Positions 1 to 10,145 of a stretch of 64,000 bases of DNA are shown here, piece after piece (the stretch's first letter is position 1; every line of letters begins with the position of its first letter). Both the position numbers and the translations under genes were made by a program. The stretch covers positions 63,708,531 to 63,772,530 of the forward strand of contig CM061918.1 of assembly GCA_031002005.1 (NCBI GenBank), written 5' to 3'. The notes under the pieces are model-generated. The model was not told the origin of the DNA and did not search any database. It saw only the letters and a program-made list of their open reading frames with translations. This DNA is from Vandiemenella viatica (Eukaryota; Arthropoda; Insecta; Orthoptera; Morabidae).

Positions 1-489
1 TCCGCAGATCAATGAAGATGACAGAGATGGGATGGTTTACTACCAGCAAGACACTGCACCACCTCATATCCTCACAGAAGTTCGAGATTTCCTTGATAAT
101 TGCTTCCCAGGTCAGTGGTTTGTCATGAAGAGCCAATCACATGGCCTCCTCGCTCCCGAGACTTGACACCACTGGATTTCTTTCTCTGGGGTTTCATTGA
201 AGATTGTGTATATGTTCCTCCCCTACCAAACAATTTGGCAGAATAATTGAATCTGTGTTGCCATTACACAAGTTAACACCTGATTTTCTGCAACAAGTGT
301 GGGAAGAAATTGATTACCGGTGGGATGTTTACCACATGAAAAATGGTAGTCACATCGAACCAAAATGACACTTGACGCTTTGTGAAACTTGATGTTGTTT
401 GCTACAAAATGACACTCTACCGATTCTGTATGTCCTCAACACATTTCTATATCATTATAAAGTTGTAAATTCCTTTTTGACTCTCCCTG
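1..489 (+). pseudogene. 3' end of a decayed mariner-type transposon
   Basis: The translation begins with a QQD-x-APPH block (about 45-65), followed by a degraded RSPDLTPLDFFLWG-like stretch (about 155-200). These are the second catalytic Asp region and the region before the third catalytic residue in IS630/Tc1/mariner transposases. The frame is broken by several stops and at least one frameshift, so no protein can be made. The end at about 470-489 reads as an inverted-repeat terminus (GACTCTCCCTG) followed by TA, the dinucleotide duplicated by this superfamily. The 5' part lies outside the window. The motif order is seen directly; assignment to a particular mariner subfamily is inference. Confidence 0.6.
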
Positions 490-491
490 TA

Positions 492-1512
492 TTAGACTTG
501 GTTAAGGAAGCACTCTCTGCCCACACTGTGGTTCATTATTGTTATGGATAAAATAAGATGCAGGTAAGATAAAGGGTGAAAAATATGAAAATAGTTCATT
601 GATTGTGCTGCATACCAGGTGGCATTAACATCTTGTAGAATGTGATTCACTGCACACACAAAAAAAGCATCAGTTGTATTTATAATTCAGTAATTCAGAC
701 TATGATAAGTGTTGTGTGGAGTTGAGAAACTAAGTAGGAAGTTTGATAGAAGGGATTGTGAGAAACTAGAAGAAGTAATTATAATAAGCAGAAGAGCAGT
801 GAATTTCTTTAGATATAAGAACACCAGTTAAAAGAGAATAGCTGCAGAACTGCAAAGGAATTGACTGGAGTTTATATTACCCAATACTGAAGTACAGTTT
901 TGAAACACGGAAAATGAAAGAATGAGATTGGTAGAATCCAGACCACGGATATGAAATTTTAGAGGAGTTGAGTAACTAGGCTGTACAAGTTGTAAAATGT
1001 GCTTGAGAGGAAAGGAATTAACAAGGAATTTGTTCAGGATAAAATAGAAAGGTCAAGACCCCCAGCAGTATGGACACACAAAAACAATGAGAGAAGGAGT
1101 TAATGAAAATACTTAAAAGTAAAATGCAAAGGAAGGAGGCCATGAGATTGACTGAATCATGAATGAAGGGAATATGAGAAAGTGTACAAGACAGGAGGGA
1201 TGGTGCAGTATACTGGAAAGGCTTGAGTTCTAGACAGATCTAGCTGGAAATTGTCCAGGAAGATGACTGGTATCTTTTTTCTTGGCCACTGGTTTAACAA
1301 ACTGCTGTCATGTCCATAACACCACCTTGCAATTAGTTTTTGCACAGTGACGATATGTTGTGTAGCTATGGGATTTTATTAGGAAGACTATTTTTCTTGG
1401 TTGTACTACCTGCGTAAAGCCTCTAAAACCTCACTAAGGTGTTTGCTAATCTCTGCTACCAAGTAATATTAAACCTTTCTACTACACATGTAGTACATTT
1501 AAGTCCCCTACC
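492..1512. other. no confident feature; LINE-like purine-rich remnant
   Basis: There is no convincing exon. The stretch 720-1170 is purine-rich on the plus strand and looks like decayed LINE coding sequence, but no motif survives to place it. Confidence 0.3.
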
Positions 1513-1734
1513 CAGTGGTGTAACAATAAGTGAAATGCCACAGGCCTCAGGCCCGAGAGCAATGAGACCTGGCCCTTCAAAGAGACCATGCCCAAAAAAA
1601 AAGTTCGCACATAAGACAGGTGCCCCATTTTACAAACCTCCGCCCCCCCCCCCTTTTCTCTCAAGATTTGGAACTGAGGGAGGGCCCCATCTGATGAATT
1701 TGCAACAGGCCTCAAAGGCATAGTTACACCACTG
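1513..1734. mobile_element. hAT-type MITE, 222 bp
   Basis: The terminal inverted repeats are CAGTGGTGTAAC and its complement GTTACACCACTG. They are flanked by a perfect 8-bp direct duplication, CCCCTACC, at 1505-1512 and 1735-1742. An 8-bp duplication with CAG-starting termini is diagnostic of hAT transposition. The interior has no transposase, so it must have moved with enzyme supplied from elsewhere. The perfect duplication argues for a fairly young insertion. Confidence 0.92.
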
Positions 1735-1961
1735 CCCCTACCTATGATCAACCTACTCTCGCCTCTGCGTCCTGAATGTAACTTAGCTTCTCCCTGTGGT
1801 CCTTATCTTGCTCATTCTTCCTCCTAATACAGTATACAGCAAACAATACTAAATAACCTTTTTTATTCCTCCTGTATTCTACCTATAGATACAAATGTGA
1901 CATTTGTAAAATACTGAGCAATGTACTCCTCAGTCATAACTGTCAGTTCACAAGCTGCTGC

Positions 1962-2155
1962 ATTCAGGATGACGCCGGTTCGAATCCCCGTCCGGGCATC
2001 CAGATTTGGGTTTTCCAAGGTTTCCCCAAATCACTCCAGGCGAATACCGAGATGTTTCCTTCAAAAAGGCCATGGCCGAATTTCTTCCCCTTCTTTGTCC
2101 CCTTTCCCATCCCGCTTCTAGTGACCTTAAACGTCGATGAGGCATAAAGCGATAA

Positions 2156-2195
<40 letters not shown>

Positions 2196-2198
2196 AAT
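1962..2198 (+). mobile_element. tRNA-derived SINE (family A), 5'-truncated
   Basis: A pol III B-box-like GGTTCGAATCC (about 1978-1988) leads into a body shared with six other copies in this window, marked by CCGTCCGG, a CATCCAGATTTGGGTTTTCC-like block and AAGGCCATGGCCGA. It ends in a run of about 30 A followed by GTAAAAAT. An 11-bp direct repeat CAAGCTGCTGC at 1951-1961 and 2199-2209 is the target-site duplication made by LINE-driven retroposition. The A-box end is missing. The long pure A tail and perfect duplication make it the youngest-looking copy here. Confidence 0.92.
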
Positions 2199-2329
2199 CA
2201 AGCTGCTGCCCTATCTTTCCAGTACACTTGTATTGAGTAAAATTTATCTATAATTCCCATCTTTACCACCCTATAACTAACTACCAGTGGCTTGTGCATC
2301 TCTGTTATCATACATTATCTATTAATATA

Positions 2330-2412
2330 AGAAGACAGTTGTGACGTATGACATCACCTGTCACGGCATGTCAATCTATGACATCACACTATTACGTCAC
2401 GCTTTATGCCAT
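2330..2412. promoter_or_regulatory. cluster of CRE-like TGACGT/TGACATCA sites
   Basis: Within 60 bases there are TGACGTAT (2342), two TGACATCAC (about 2349 and 2380) and TTACGTCAC (2392-2400). These resemble bZIP/CREB/ATF sites. No exon follows clearly on either strand, so this may be a relic transposon promoter. Similar sites precede the reading frames at 6091 and 8092. Confidence 0.3.
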
Positions 2413-2779
2413 TTTTCTTGGCAACGCACTTCATTTAATAACATTTCTAAGCATCCGTGAATAAATTAACTGACATAACACTGAAATAAAAGTATGTATT
2501 GCATTTAAATCGACATATCAATCATTAGATGTTTATATTTACGTAATTTTCATTTTATGTAAAAGGATTCATTAAAATCTTTAGCCACAGATAAGCGAGA
2601 AAAAAGTTTTAATTTTCAAAAATCAATGTTAATGAAAGCTTTGATTAGATTAGTTGTCAGAATTACAACTGGCATTTGACGCTACAGTAGGGCATGAATA
2701 ATTTAGTTTTTTTACAAAATAATTTAAACTGTGCCCTATTATTGTTATTAAATTGTTTGAACAGAAATAGTTGCACACT

Positions 2780-4430
2780 GACCTCGAATTGTGCAGCCTA
2801 CACTACAATTAAAATAAATATTACATCGCATAATGTAAGTTTATCAGATTTATTTTAATCTTCTTTGCTTTCACTGAGTAAGATCACTGAGGCTATTATT
2901 TCCGCAATGTATAACTGCTATAGTAAAATAAGAACGAGGTACAAAAAAAATTGTGCTATTAGTTTGAAATTTACCACATATGTTCCTGTGGTCATACCTT
3001 TTAACAAAAAGTGTACATCAAAGCAAAACGATACTTACGATAGACGTGAAGCAACATAAAAATTACGAATTAACACAACAGAAAACCGCCATATCACTTC
3101 ATATTGTCACGTCAAAGATAGCATCTGCACTCTATAGCAACAAATGTAAAAATGCTGGCAATGTTTCTTGACAGGATACGAATATATTCCTGCGTTGTGT
3201 GTAGTGATGATAATTCACTTCTTACAACAACTTATTTTATGGTCACCATATTATTTAATATACCCAAATTTCTTGTGAATTATGCTGTAACAACAAGAAC
3301 CAAACACCATTTTGGTACAGGTTGCATTCCAACTACAAAAACTAAATTCCTTCAATCGCTAACTGTTCATAGTTGTTGCAGGTTTTTTGTGTGTAATTTG
3401 TTCCATATTTATATTTTTGATGGCAACATATTGCCAAATAATATCGTTCAAAGAACATCTGCAAGATCATTATACTTCGCTATACATCTTCTCCCAGTCG
3501 CTCACGTTACGGCACTTGAGTCAAGTTTGTAGGGTATGTATATATTTTACAGCTCTAAATGCTACAAACATTATAATCTATCAAATGTGTATAACAATTT
3601 TCAGACCAAAAAGACAAATTCCTTTGAGGCCCAGTGATTACACTAGAGACCAAATTTATATAGCAATGCATTATTGCCACTAAAATGTGACACAGTACAT
3701 GAATTAATTTGTGTGAGATTGAAGTATTTTTTTCTAGTGAAAGGTTTAGAGTAGTATATGTGGTTGGGTTGAAATGCAACCTGGACCTGGATGGAAACAA
3801 ACTTTTTGTTTCAGTGCAAGGCACAAGGAATTACATTGAATTCTATTTTATAACAATTCTATTTAGTAAAGTAATTGCTAAGAATTTGTCAGAACACTCA
3901 AAGAAAAGTATGTTTTCGTTTAAATTGGCATATTATCAGTTTTTTTATTTACTAAAATCATTACATGGTTTGAAGGAAGTTCGTGACTAATCGCATTCTG
4001 TGTGACCTAAACCACAATTAAATATTACGTGGCATAGTGTAAGTTGTTAAGATTTATTTTCAGCATCATTCGTTTTCACTGGGGTCATTATTTCAGCCAA
4101 TGTAAGCCATCTCAGCTGTTAAAATATTGATTTTCATCACTGGTAATAAGAAAAAAAGATGTGAGAACCTGTGAAGATTTGGGATCAAGTATATATCTCG
4201 ATGCATGATGACACTGACATGCAATACAGGGACTGCATTAAATCACGTGTGATTGAAGTTTTGCTTTTCTAGTGGCAACATTAGTGGAGATTGTAGTTAG
4301 ACTGAAATGCAATCTGGACCAAGTTGACAACTGAAGATTTTTGCAACAGCACAAGGGACGGTAAATAACGGTGAGCTTTCTTTTACAACAACTCTATTTA
4401 GTTAGGCAAATGGAAGGAAATAAATTACCA
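2780..4430. repeat. old direct-repeat block, two repeat types
   Basis: The segment 2780-2910 recurs, diverged, at about 3990-4110 (shared CACTACAATTAAA-like and CATAATGTAAGTT-like blocks, then a TTCACTGAG/GGG-TCATTATTTC stretch). The segment about 3690-3880 recurs at about 4220-4410 (TGATTGAAGTT-like, TTTTCTAGTG, then a TGAAATGCAACCTGGACC-like core, then CAGCACAAGG). The GAAATGCAACCTGGAC core is the same short block that ends the hairpin repeats at 28 kb and 62 kb. Short open frames inside are not supported as genes. Confidence 0.5.
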
Positions 4431-5930
4431 TAACAGTCCGTTAAACCCGTCATTTTTGTCTGATACTTGTCATCAATATATCTAAAACACCATCCTTCAA
4501 CTTGTATAAACTGTACCTTTTAATTATTTTGGTGCTATCTGATTGGGGCTTCATTATTCTGTCCCCCACGTCCTACGTTTTCTGCAGTTTTATGTCATAT
4601 AGCACAGCACAGACCACCACTTGTTGTAAATAAGTGATTGTTTCAGTCTTCAATTAAAATATTGTTTCTTCTGTGTATTTGATTTGGACCCAATTCCTTT
4701 CAATTTTTGTTGTTGCCGTTTCCTTCTCTTATTGATGTTTCCATTTTAATTTCTCCCACTGCATTCCTGTCTTTTTCAGTTAACTCCCTTTAAACAATAA
4801 CTTGCTCTCTGATTTCCATCCTGTTCACTCCATAGTCTACTGCTGACAAAGAGCTTAAAACAGAATGTTTTTGTGTCCCCCTAAGCATACCTTTGGTAAG
4901 AGGTGATTCCTTTCCCTTAATAATTAGATTTAATATTTTAAATTAATCAAATGAACAAAGAGCATAAAATTGTAATTTCAGTGTGTAATTCTGAGAAATG
5001 TTTTGAACCAAAGATATCACATGTTGCAACTATATTTTTAGTAACAGAACTGTTGGGAAAAAAGATTAATTTAAATTCATTATTTGTGAGAAATTAATAT
5101 AATTTGTAATATTTACCTACTTAAGGGGAAAATAACATACTCTACTTTCCAGTGAGAGAACCAGGTTTTACAAAGCAGCCATCGGAGCTAAAATTGGACA
5201 AATATGGCAATTTCCAAGTATGTGGCCAATTGCTAATTTTTGACACATTAAAATCAGCAAAACAATTATTATTAACATAAAAAATCAAGAAAATATAATT
5301 TTCAATTGTGAATACACGTTTTTCCCACAAATTATTCATTTCACAACCAGTCGTGGATCAAAACTACAGCAACTTTGGTTATTTTCCTTTGTTTGTTTAA
5401 AGTGTTAACAATTTTGGTCATCATTTAGCAAGGAAAGTGGAGAGAACTTGATACCATGTCTCAGGTGTATAGAAAAGCACAAAGTGGTAAATTTATATGT
5501 ATTATATTTAAATACAACCCATTATCAGATTTTCTAAAATAAAAGATTCCAAAGGAAATTTTTTTTTCCCAAGTTTTTTGTTTAATTTTTTCAAAGGTAA
5601 GATTCATTAGTCATCTACCATAATGTGAGTGTTGCAACAAATTTTTGTTACACACTACCCTGAAAACAGTATTGTGTGTTAAAATTTTCCTCTATTATCA
5701 TATTGACATATTGAGAGAGTAATTCATCTTCTGTGTCAGAGTGATGAGGTGACTGCAATTGGCTTGTTTCCACTAAGAATAAATCGGGCGTATAGTAGTT
5801 TTTAATGATCAATCATGCTAAGGAGATAACAAAAAACAACCTTATTTAATATAAAAGATAAAGATTATAATTATTTATAGAAAATAAAATCGACAAAATC
5901 AGCCATAGTGACACGTGACCGCGAACGCCA
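4431..5930. other. AT-rich region without a confident feature
   Basis: No exon is recognised. About 5160-5225 on the plus strand resembles the start of the frame at 6091 (shared AGGTTTTA, CAAAGCA and AAAATTG blocks) and could be a second, more decayed copy of that 5' end. Confidence 0.3.
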
Positions 5931-5943
5931 ATGAGAAAGCATT

Positions 5944-5956
5944 ACGTCATAGCGTC
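5944..5956 (+). promoter_or_regulatory. 13-mer ACGTCATAGCGTC upstream of the 6091 frame
   Basis: This CRE-like 13-mer lies about 135 bases upstream of the ATG at 6091. The identical 13-mer occurs on the minus strand at 8142-8154, about 50 bases upstream of the THAP ATG at 8092. Each copy therefore points towards its own downstream frame. It could be a shared regulatory motif or shared transposon sequence. No transcription data are available here. Confidence 0.35.
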
Positions 5957-6090
5957 CCTTGCGCCACAGAAGTGGTTGACATTTACATGTAATAGAACAC
6001 TTTGCGTAGTAAATTTTTCGTTTGTAGCAACTTCTGTGTTGCTAATTCAGTTATTGTTAATTATTTGGCGAAAGAGAAGTCTAATTCATT

Positions 6091-6222
6091 ATGGAACAAG
6101 GTTTTAGCAAAGCAACCAGTTGTAATTTGCCCAAAATTGACGCCGTAGCCGTTGGAAGATTTTTCGCCTCAAACATAGACTTCTGCTCGTCGGAATTCCG
6201 CAATGTAAAAACTTCCACGTAA
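6091..6222 (+). pseudogene. N-terminal fragment resembling insect YqaJ/SWIM-type element protein
   Basis: The frame from ATG 6091 encodes 43 residues and stops at 6220-6222. It contains a GFSKAT block near residue 4, LPKID near 13, GRFF near 22 and SSEFRNVKTS near 33. This pattern matches my recollection of the N-terminus of a multicopy insect and cnidarian protein group that carries a SWIM-like zinc finger and a YqaJ (lambda-exonuclease-like) domain; no search was possible. Neither downstream domain is present. The stop follows directly after a stretch that continues in the family, so this copy looks truncated. It faces the palindrome at 6373-7735 and converges on the THAP exon. Confidence 0.35.
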
Positions 6223-6852
6223 ATATATACAAGTGTCAAATATATATTATAAGCTGAAATCAGTTTCGTAAACAATAATCTATTGCTTAGACGTACGTTT
6301 ATAAGTTAATTGATATGGTTTTGATGTTACTTTTGCGAAGTATAAGCAACTGTTAGGGAGTTCTATAATTACCGTGACGTCGCAATCTGATAACGAATTC
6401 TTGTAGAATTCGACGAAACAAATCGTAAATAAAGAATAATGTTTTTTGATATCTTGCTTCGTTTTCGAGATATAGCACGTTAAAAATGAGTTATAGTTCT
6501 TTGTTCGGTACTATTATTTCTGTGCCGTGTCTTAACTTTTCAGGTGCATCACGCCTAAGATATGTTTCTTTTTTTTTTTTTTTTTTTTTTATATCAACCT
6601 TTTCTAGAAAAATATATCCTCATAAACAGGTGTGGTAAATTTTAAAGGTTTCCAGACTGCTCTAACTTGGAGACCATCAGACGTGTTCAGAACGAATTCG
6701 ATCCCCCGAGCATATGTTGAAGGGAATAACTCCATTTGTCTCTGTTACAATTATTTCTTCAAAATAAAACTACGTATCGAGAAATTAACGCACAAACATT
6801 TGTAAATATGTGTTTAAATATTATAATTTTAACATATTGTTTAGTAGTTTCA

Positions 6853-6915
6853 GCGTGGCGTATCGGTAGTATTCTTGCTTCCCATTTTGCGAACCCGGGT
6901 TCAAATCCCCGTACT
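6853..6915 (+). repeat. tRNA-like module, left palindrome arm
   Basis: GTGGCGTATCGGTAG resembles a pol III A box, and GGGTTCAAATCCCC (about 6897-6910) is a canonical B box. The module lacks a good acceptor stem and anticodon arm, so it is tRNA-derived (SINE-like) and not a functional tRNA gene. Confidence 0.6.
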
Positions 6916-7337
6916 AGCAAATATTTTTATTTCTTTTTTTATATGCAGTAATCATTGGGCATTGATTTTATTTCATTTAAAACTCATTTACGAATTTTTA
7001 TTATCCGAAATAACTATTAAAACATTATTTACAATAATATAATTACTTACAATAGATAAAATAACCAATTTTTATTACAATGCTACGACCATAAAAGAGA
7101 TATTCTGTTAAAGTTCCATTTCCTTTGTAGAACATGAAATATACCTGTTTCATAAAAAAGAAAAAAAAATCAACAATAAACAACGAAATAATGATTATAT
7201 ATAAAAAAAAGTTGGGACTGTATATTCTGTAATATTTTGTTTTAAAAGTTATTTCACATAATAAAAATTCGTAAATGAAATAAAATCAATGCTTAATGAT
7301 TTATGCATATAAAAAAAGAAATAAAAATATTTTCCAG

Positions 7338-7398
7338 TATGGGGATTTGAACACGGGTTCGCAAAATGCTAAGCAAGCACGCTACCGATACGCCACGC
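7338..7398 (-). repeat. tRNA-like module, right palindrome arm
   Basis: This is the inverted partner of the left module. Reading the minus strand, TGGCGTATCGGTAGCGTGC is followed by CTTAGCATT, which sits where an AGC (alanine) anticodon loop would be, and then by GTGTTCAAATCCCC as B box. The spacing suggests descent from tRNA-Ala, but the arms do not pair well enough to call a gene. Confidence 0.6.
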
Positions 7399-7897
7399 TG
7401 AAACTGCGAAACAATACACTAAAATTATAAAATTTAAACAATATTCACAAATTTTTGCGCGTTAATATCTCATTACCGAACTCATTTTGAAGAAATTATT
7501 ATAATGCAGACATATGGAGTTATTAACCTTCAACATATACTCGGGGGATCGAAATCCGTTCGGAACAGGTCTGATGGTTCCCAAGTAAGCTTCATATCAG
7601 CCTAACATCATCATCTTTCAGTTACGATATCTCGAGAACCACGAGAGAAATTAAAAACAATTATTCTTTATTTTCGAATGGATTCGTCAAGCTGCTTAAG
7701 AATCTATCACCAGATTGTGGCGCCACTTAATGATGTTTATTCTATGAAAAATAGCACTAAAGAAAGATTTTATCACATAAAACCAAAACAAACTCAACTC
7801 ATACCTTATTCCATTATCATTACTTGAAAAGTAGTGGTTCTGCAAAATTCATCATTTTTGCTTTGGATTTAGAAATATATTATGCACAAACACTTAC

Positions 7898-8092
7898 ATC
7901 AAAATGGTCTTCACAAAAATAGATACTTCTGTCTGCAGGTAAACTGTGAGCATCCTCCCTCCTTGCAAGTTTTAACCACTTTCTCCGTATTTTTTCATTG
8001 TTTGGAACATATATAAATAACTTATCTGGTGTTTTTATTGTTGTGCTTCTACACTTCGGCACAACACAGTACTTATAAAACGAGGAACTCAT
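7898..8092 (-). CDS. THAP zinc-finger protein, first coding exon
   Basis: Sixty-five codons run from an ATG at 8092 to a strong GTAAGT donor (7897-7892), ending in phase 0. Key THAP residues are in order: C9-x4-C14 near the N-terminus, the FIYVP proline at 30, the RRKW tryptophan near 39, and FCEDHF giving C60-x2-H63. These make up the C2CH zinc-binding fold of a sequence-specific DNA-binding domain. The AVPTIF-type end of the domain should lie in the next exon, which I cannot find before the palindrome that begins about 160 bases downstream. THAP domains occur in host regulators and in P-element-type transposases; this exon alone does not decide which. Codons are intact, so it may be a live gene or a young element. 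Confidence 0.75.
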
Positions 8093-8141
8093 GTTTAACT
8101 AAAGAAAATCTATTCCTGCCATATACGTACACGACTGTTCA

Positions 8142-8154
8142 GACGCTATGACGT
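8142..8154 (-). promoter_or_regulatory. 13-mer ACGTCATAGCGTC upstream of THAP exon
   Basis: Reading the minus strand, this is part of ATGACGTCATAGCGTC, which holds a full palindromic CRE (TGACGTCA). It lies about 50 bases before the THAP start codon and repeats the motif found before the frame at 6091. A second ATGGCGTC-like half site lies about 15-25 bases further out. Confidence 0.35.
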
Positions 8155-8458
8155 CATCCAAGACGCCATGACAGTCTAGAGCGTTTTTGAGCTAAATTTA
8201 AATTCGCTTTTACAAATGCAAAATACATAATGTAAATGTTCGATTCTTTACAAAATAAGATGTTTTTTGAGTAAAATAGATAATAAGGTGAAGTATTAAC
8301 CTATATTTCAAATTTAGTCAACTACCCAATTGTTTCAGAGGGCACAGATTACGAACCAGTAGACACCATCCAGCATTTGCAACAGTTGCGTAGCTGTGGC
8401 ACCTGCTGTGGGATAGTCTTCACTTCAGCTACAGGACAATCCCACCTGCAAAAATGGA

Positions 8459-8585
8459 TCAGATCTCCTTGTTGCGCCACAGTTCAGGATCATGTGACAG
8501 CATTTTCCACCATCTGCAAATGTTCTGGGTTATTTCCATCAATTCTGTGAAAGCAGAGTAATACTTCTCACTATCAAGTAATTGA
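8459..8585 (-). pseudogene. decayed F-box exon, paralogue of the 56886-57097 exon
   Basis: The minus strand reads FTELMEITQNICRWWK, then LSHDPELWRNKEI and a TGA. The intact exon at 56886-57097 has FQELVEAAHNVCCQWRR and VSHDPALWRNKEYLV at the same spacing. Nucleotide identity is obvious around TGTTGCGCCACAG and CAGGATCATGTGACA. The upstream half of the F-box (DNILNYL-like) is out of frame and there is no donor site where the intact copy has one, so this copy looks dead. It sits just upstream, in minus-strand sense, of the THAP exon. It could be an old gene duplicate or a captured exon. Confidence 0.6.
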
Positions 8586-9019
8586 GAATATTATCAGTGG
8601 TCATTTTTCAAACAAGACTTAGTGAGGTGGCTTATTTATAAGTTATGAGTGATGCCAATAACATGTGTACTGTTTTCCACTATTTTGTTTATCATCATAG
8701 TTTGTATTATGTAAATGAATTAATCAGTGTGGTTGTTACATTATCATCAAAATAATCAGGTTCAAGAACATTGTAATAAATAGAAGAATGTTTGGTCACT
8801 ATATATGTATTCATATGACAAGTTACAGTTGCTTAAATTGTAAAAGTTTTACCATAGTGATAGAGACTGTGAAAACCTAAATGTATTAACCAAATTTGTT
8901 GGACAAACTATTTTTAAGTCTTTAGTGTTAAGAAAATCTTAATTCAAACCATTAAAGTTAAAAAATAAAACACAAACCATTATTAAAACATAAAGATCTT
9001 ATAAAAGTAGACCTGTTTG

Positions 9020-9860
9020 TCCTTAAATTTCACTTTACAGCCACAACTACCTAGCACAGACCACTGGTGTTTGTGTGTGGTAATAGCCTCATGTCTCCCA
9101 TCATGCACTATGGTGGTTACATGTTGGTAGCTGTAGGGGTGCAAGAGACATGGTGATTGAAAGTGGTCGGCCTAGGGTATTTTAATATTTCAACAAAAGA
9201 TGCATGTCCCTATATTTCACCTTATAGCCACAACTACCTAGCACAGACCAATGGTGTTTGTGTTTGGTAGTAGCCCCAAGTCTCCCATCATGCACTATGG
9301 TGGTTGCTTGTTGATAGTTATGGAGGTGTGGGAGATATGGTGGTTGAAAGTTATCAAGCTAGGGCATTTTCATATTTCGACCAAGGATGTGTGTCCCTAT
9401 ATTTCACTCTACAGCCACAACTATCTAATGCAGACTATTAGTTTTGTATTTGGTAGTAGTCACAAGTCTCCCATCATGCACTATGGTGGCCGTATGTCGG
9501 TAGCTGTGGAGGTATGGGAGATATGTGGGTTCCTATATTTCACCTTGCAGCCACAACTAACCAGTTCAGCCACTGGTGCTTGTGTGTGGTAGTAGCCATG
9601 AGTCTCCCATTGTGCACTATGTTGGTATGTCGGTAGCTGTTGAGGTTTGGGAGGTATGGTGGTTAAAAGTTGTCAGCCTAGGGCATTTTCATATTTTGAG
9701 CAAAGACGTACGTCTCCCTATATTTCTCTTTACAGCCACAACTACCTAGTGCAGTGTGGTAATAGTGTCAAGTCTCCCATCATGCACTAAGGTGGTTGCA
9801 TGTCCACAGTTGTAGGTGTGTGGGAGACATGGTGGCTGAAAGAGATTGACGTAGGGCATA
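9020..9860 (+). repeat. minisatellite, about 187-bp unit, five copies
   Basis: The anchor TCTCCCATCATGCACTATGG recurs at about 9094, 9281, 9467, 9603 and 9773, giving spacings of 187, 186, 136 and 170. Each unit carries a CCTATATTTCAC / CCACAACTACCTAG / GTGTTTGTGTGTGGTAGTAG body. The short units have internal deletions. The same unit occurs in opposite orientation at 42230-42930. Open frames through it are by chance. Confidence 0.85.
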
Positions 9861-10118
9861 TTGACCAAAGTATACTAAAAAATCTTCCAGAATGTAGTAG
9901 AATATTCTTGAATGTACTAAAATGTTAGAGTAATTTTCTAGAATATGACACACATTTCAGCTATTAATAAATGTGAATAACTTATATACAACACATTTAG
10001 TGTGTGAATCAATTTTGATTTATCTTTCACTGATTTGGTAGGGAGTAACATAGGCTTCTTTTTATCTGGAAATATTAAAGGTTCCATGCAAAAAAACTTT
10101 AATAATTTTTGATAAACA

Positions 10119-10145
10119 CTAGCGAAGTAGAAGGCACCAGCTAGT
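10119..10145 (+). mobile_element. possible Helitron 3' terminus
   Basis: The sequence GCGAAGTAGAAGGCACC ends in CTAGT followed by T. It looks like a decayed form of the GC-hairpin plus CTRRT end of Helitrons, such as the clear one at 48798. It lies about 260 bases after the minisatellite, as often seen in non-autonomous Helitrons. No 5' TC end was identified. Confidence 0.3.

Larger units (their letters stand above)
6373..7735. repeat. large imperfect palindrome with tRNA-like arms
   Basis: The left arm (about 6373-7015) pairs with the inverted right arm (about 7235-7735) around a unique AT-rich centre of about 220 bp. Matching landmarks from outside inwards are: an ATTCGACGAAACAAAT-like block with a GATATC hairpin (6405-6475 versus 7620-7700); ACCATCAGACSTGTTC and GATCCCCCGAG with CATATGTTGAAGG (6672-6725 versus 7530-7590); and a tRNA-like module (6853-6915 versus 7338-7398). 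An AAATGAAATAAAATCAATG-like block lies nearest the centre. Arms differ by point changes and small indels. This suggests an old foldback element or two inverted copies of one composite repeat. Confidence 0.8.

Noticed and set aside
6853..6915. Functional tRNA gene
   Set aside because: A and B boxes are present, but acceptor and anticodon stems do not pair; an inverted diverged copy shows it is part of a repeat.
9251..9592. 113-codon frame with internal protein repeat
   Set aside because: It is the translation of the 187-bp minisatellite; other units are closed.
9020..9860. CRISPR array
   Set aside because: Long, diverged tandem units without short conserved repeats and unique spacers, in a eukaryotic genome.
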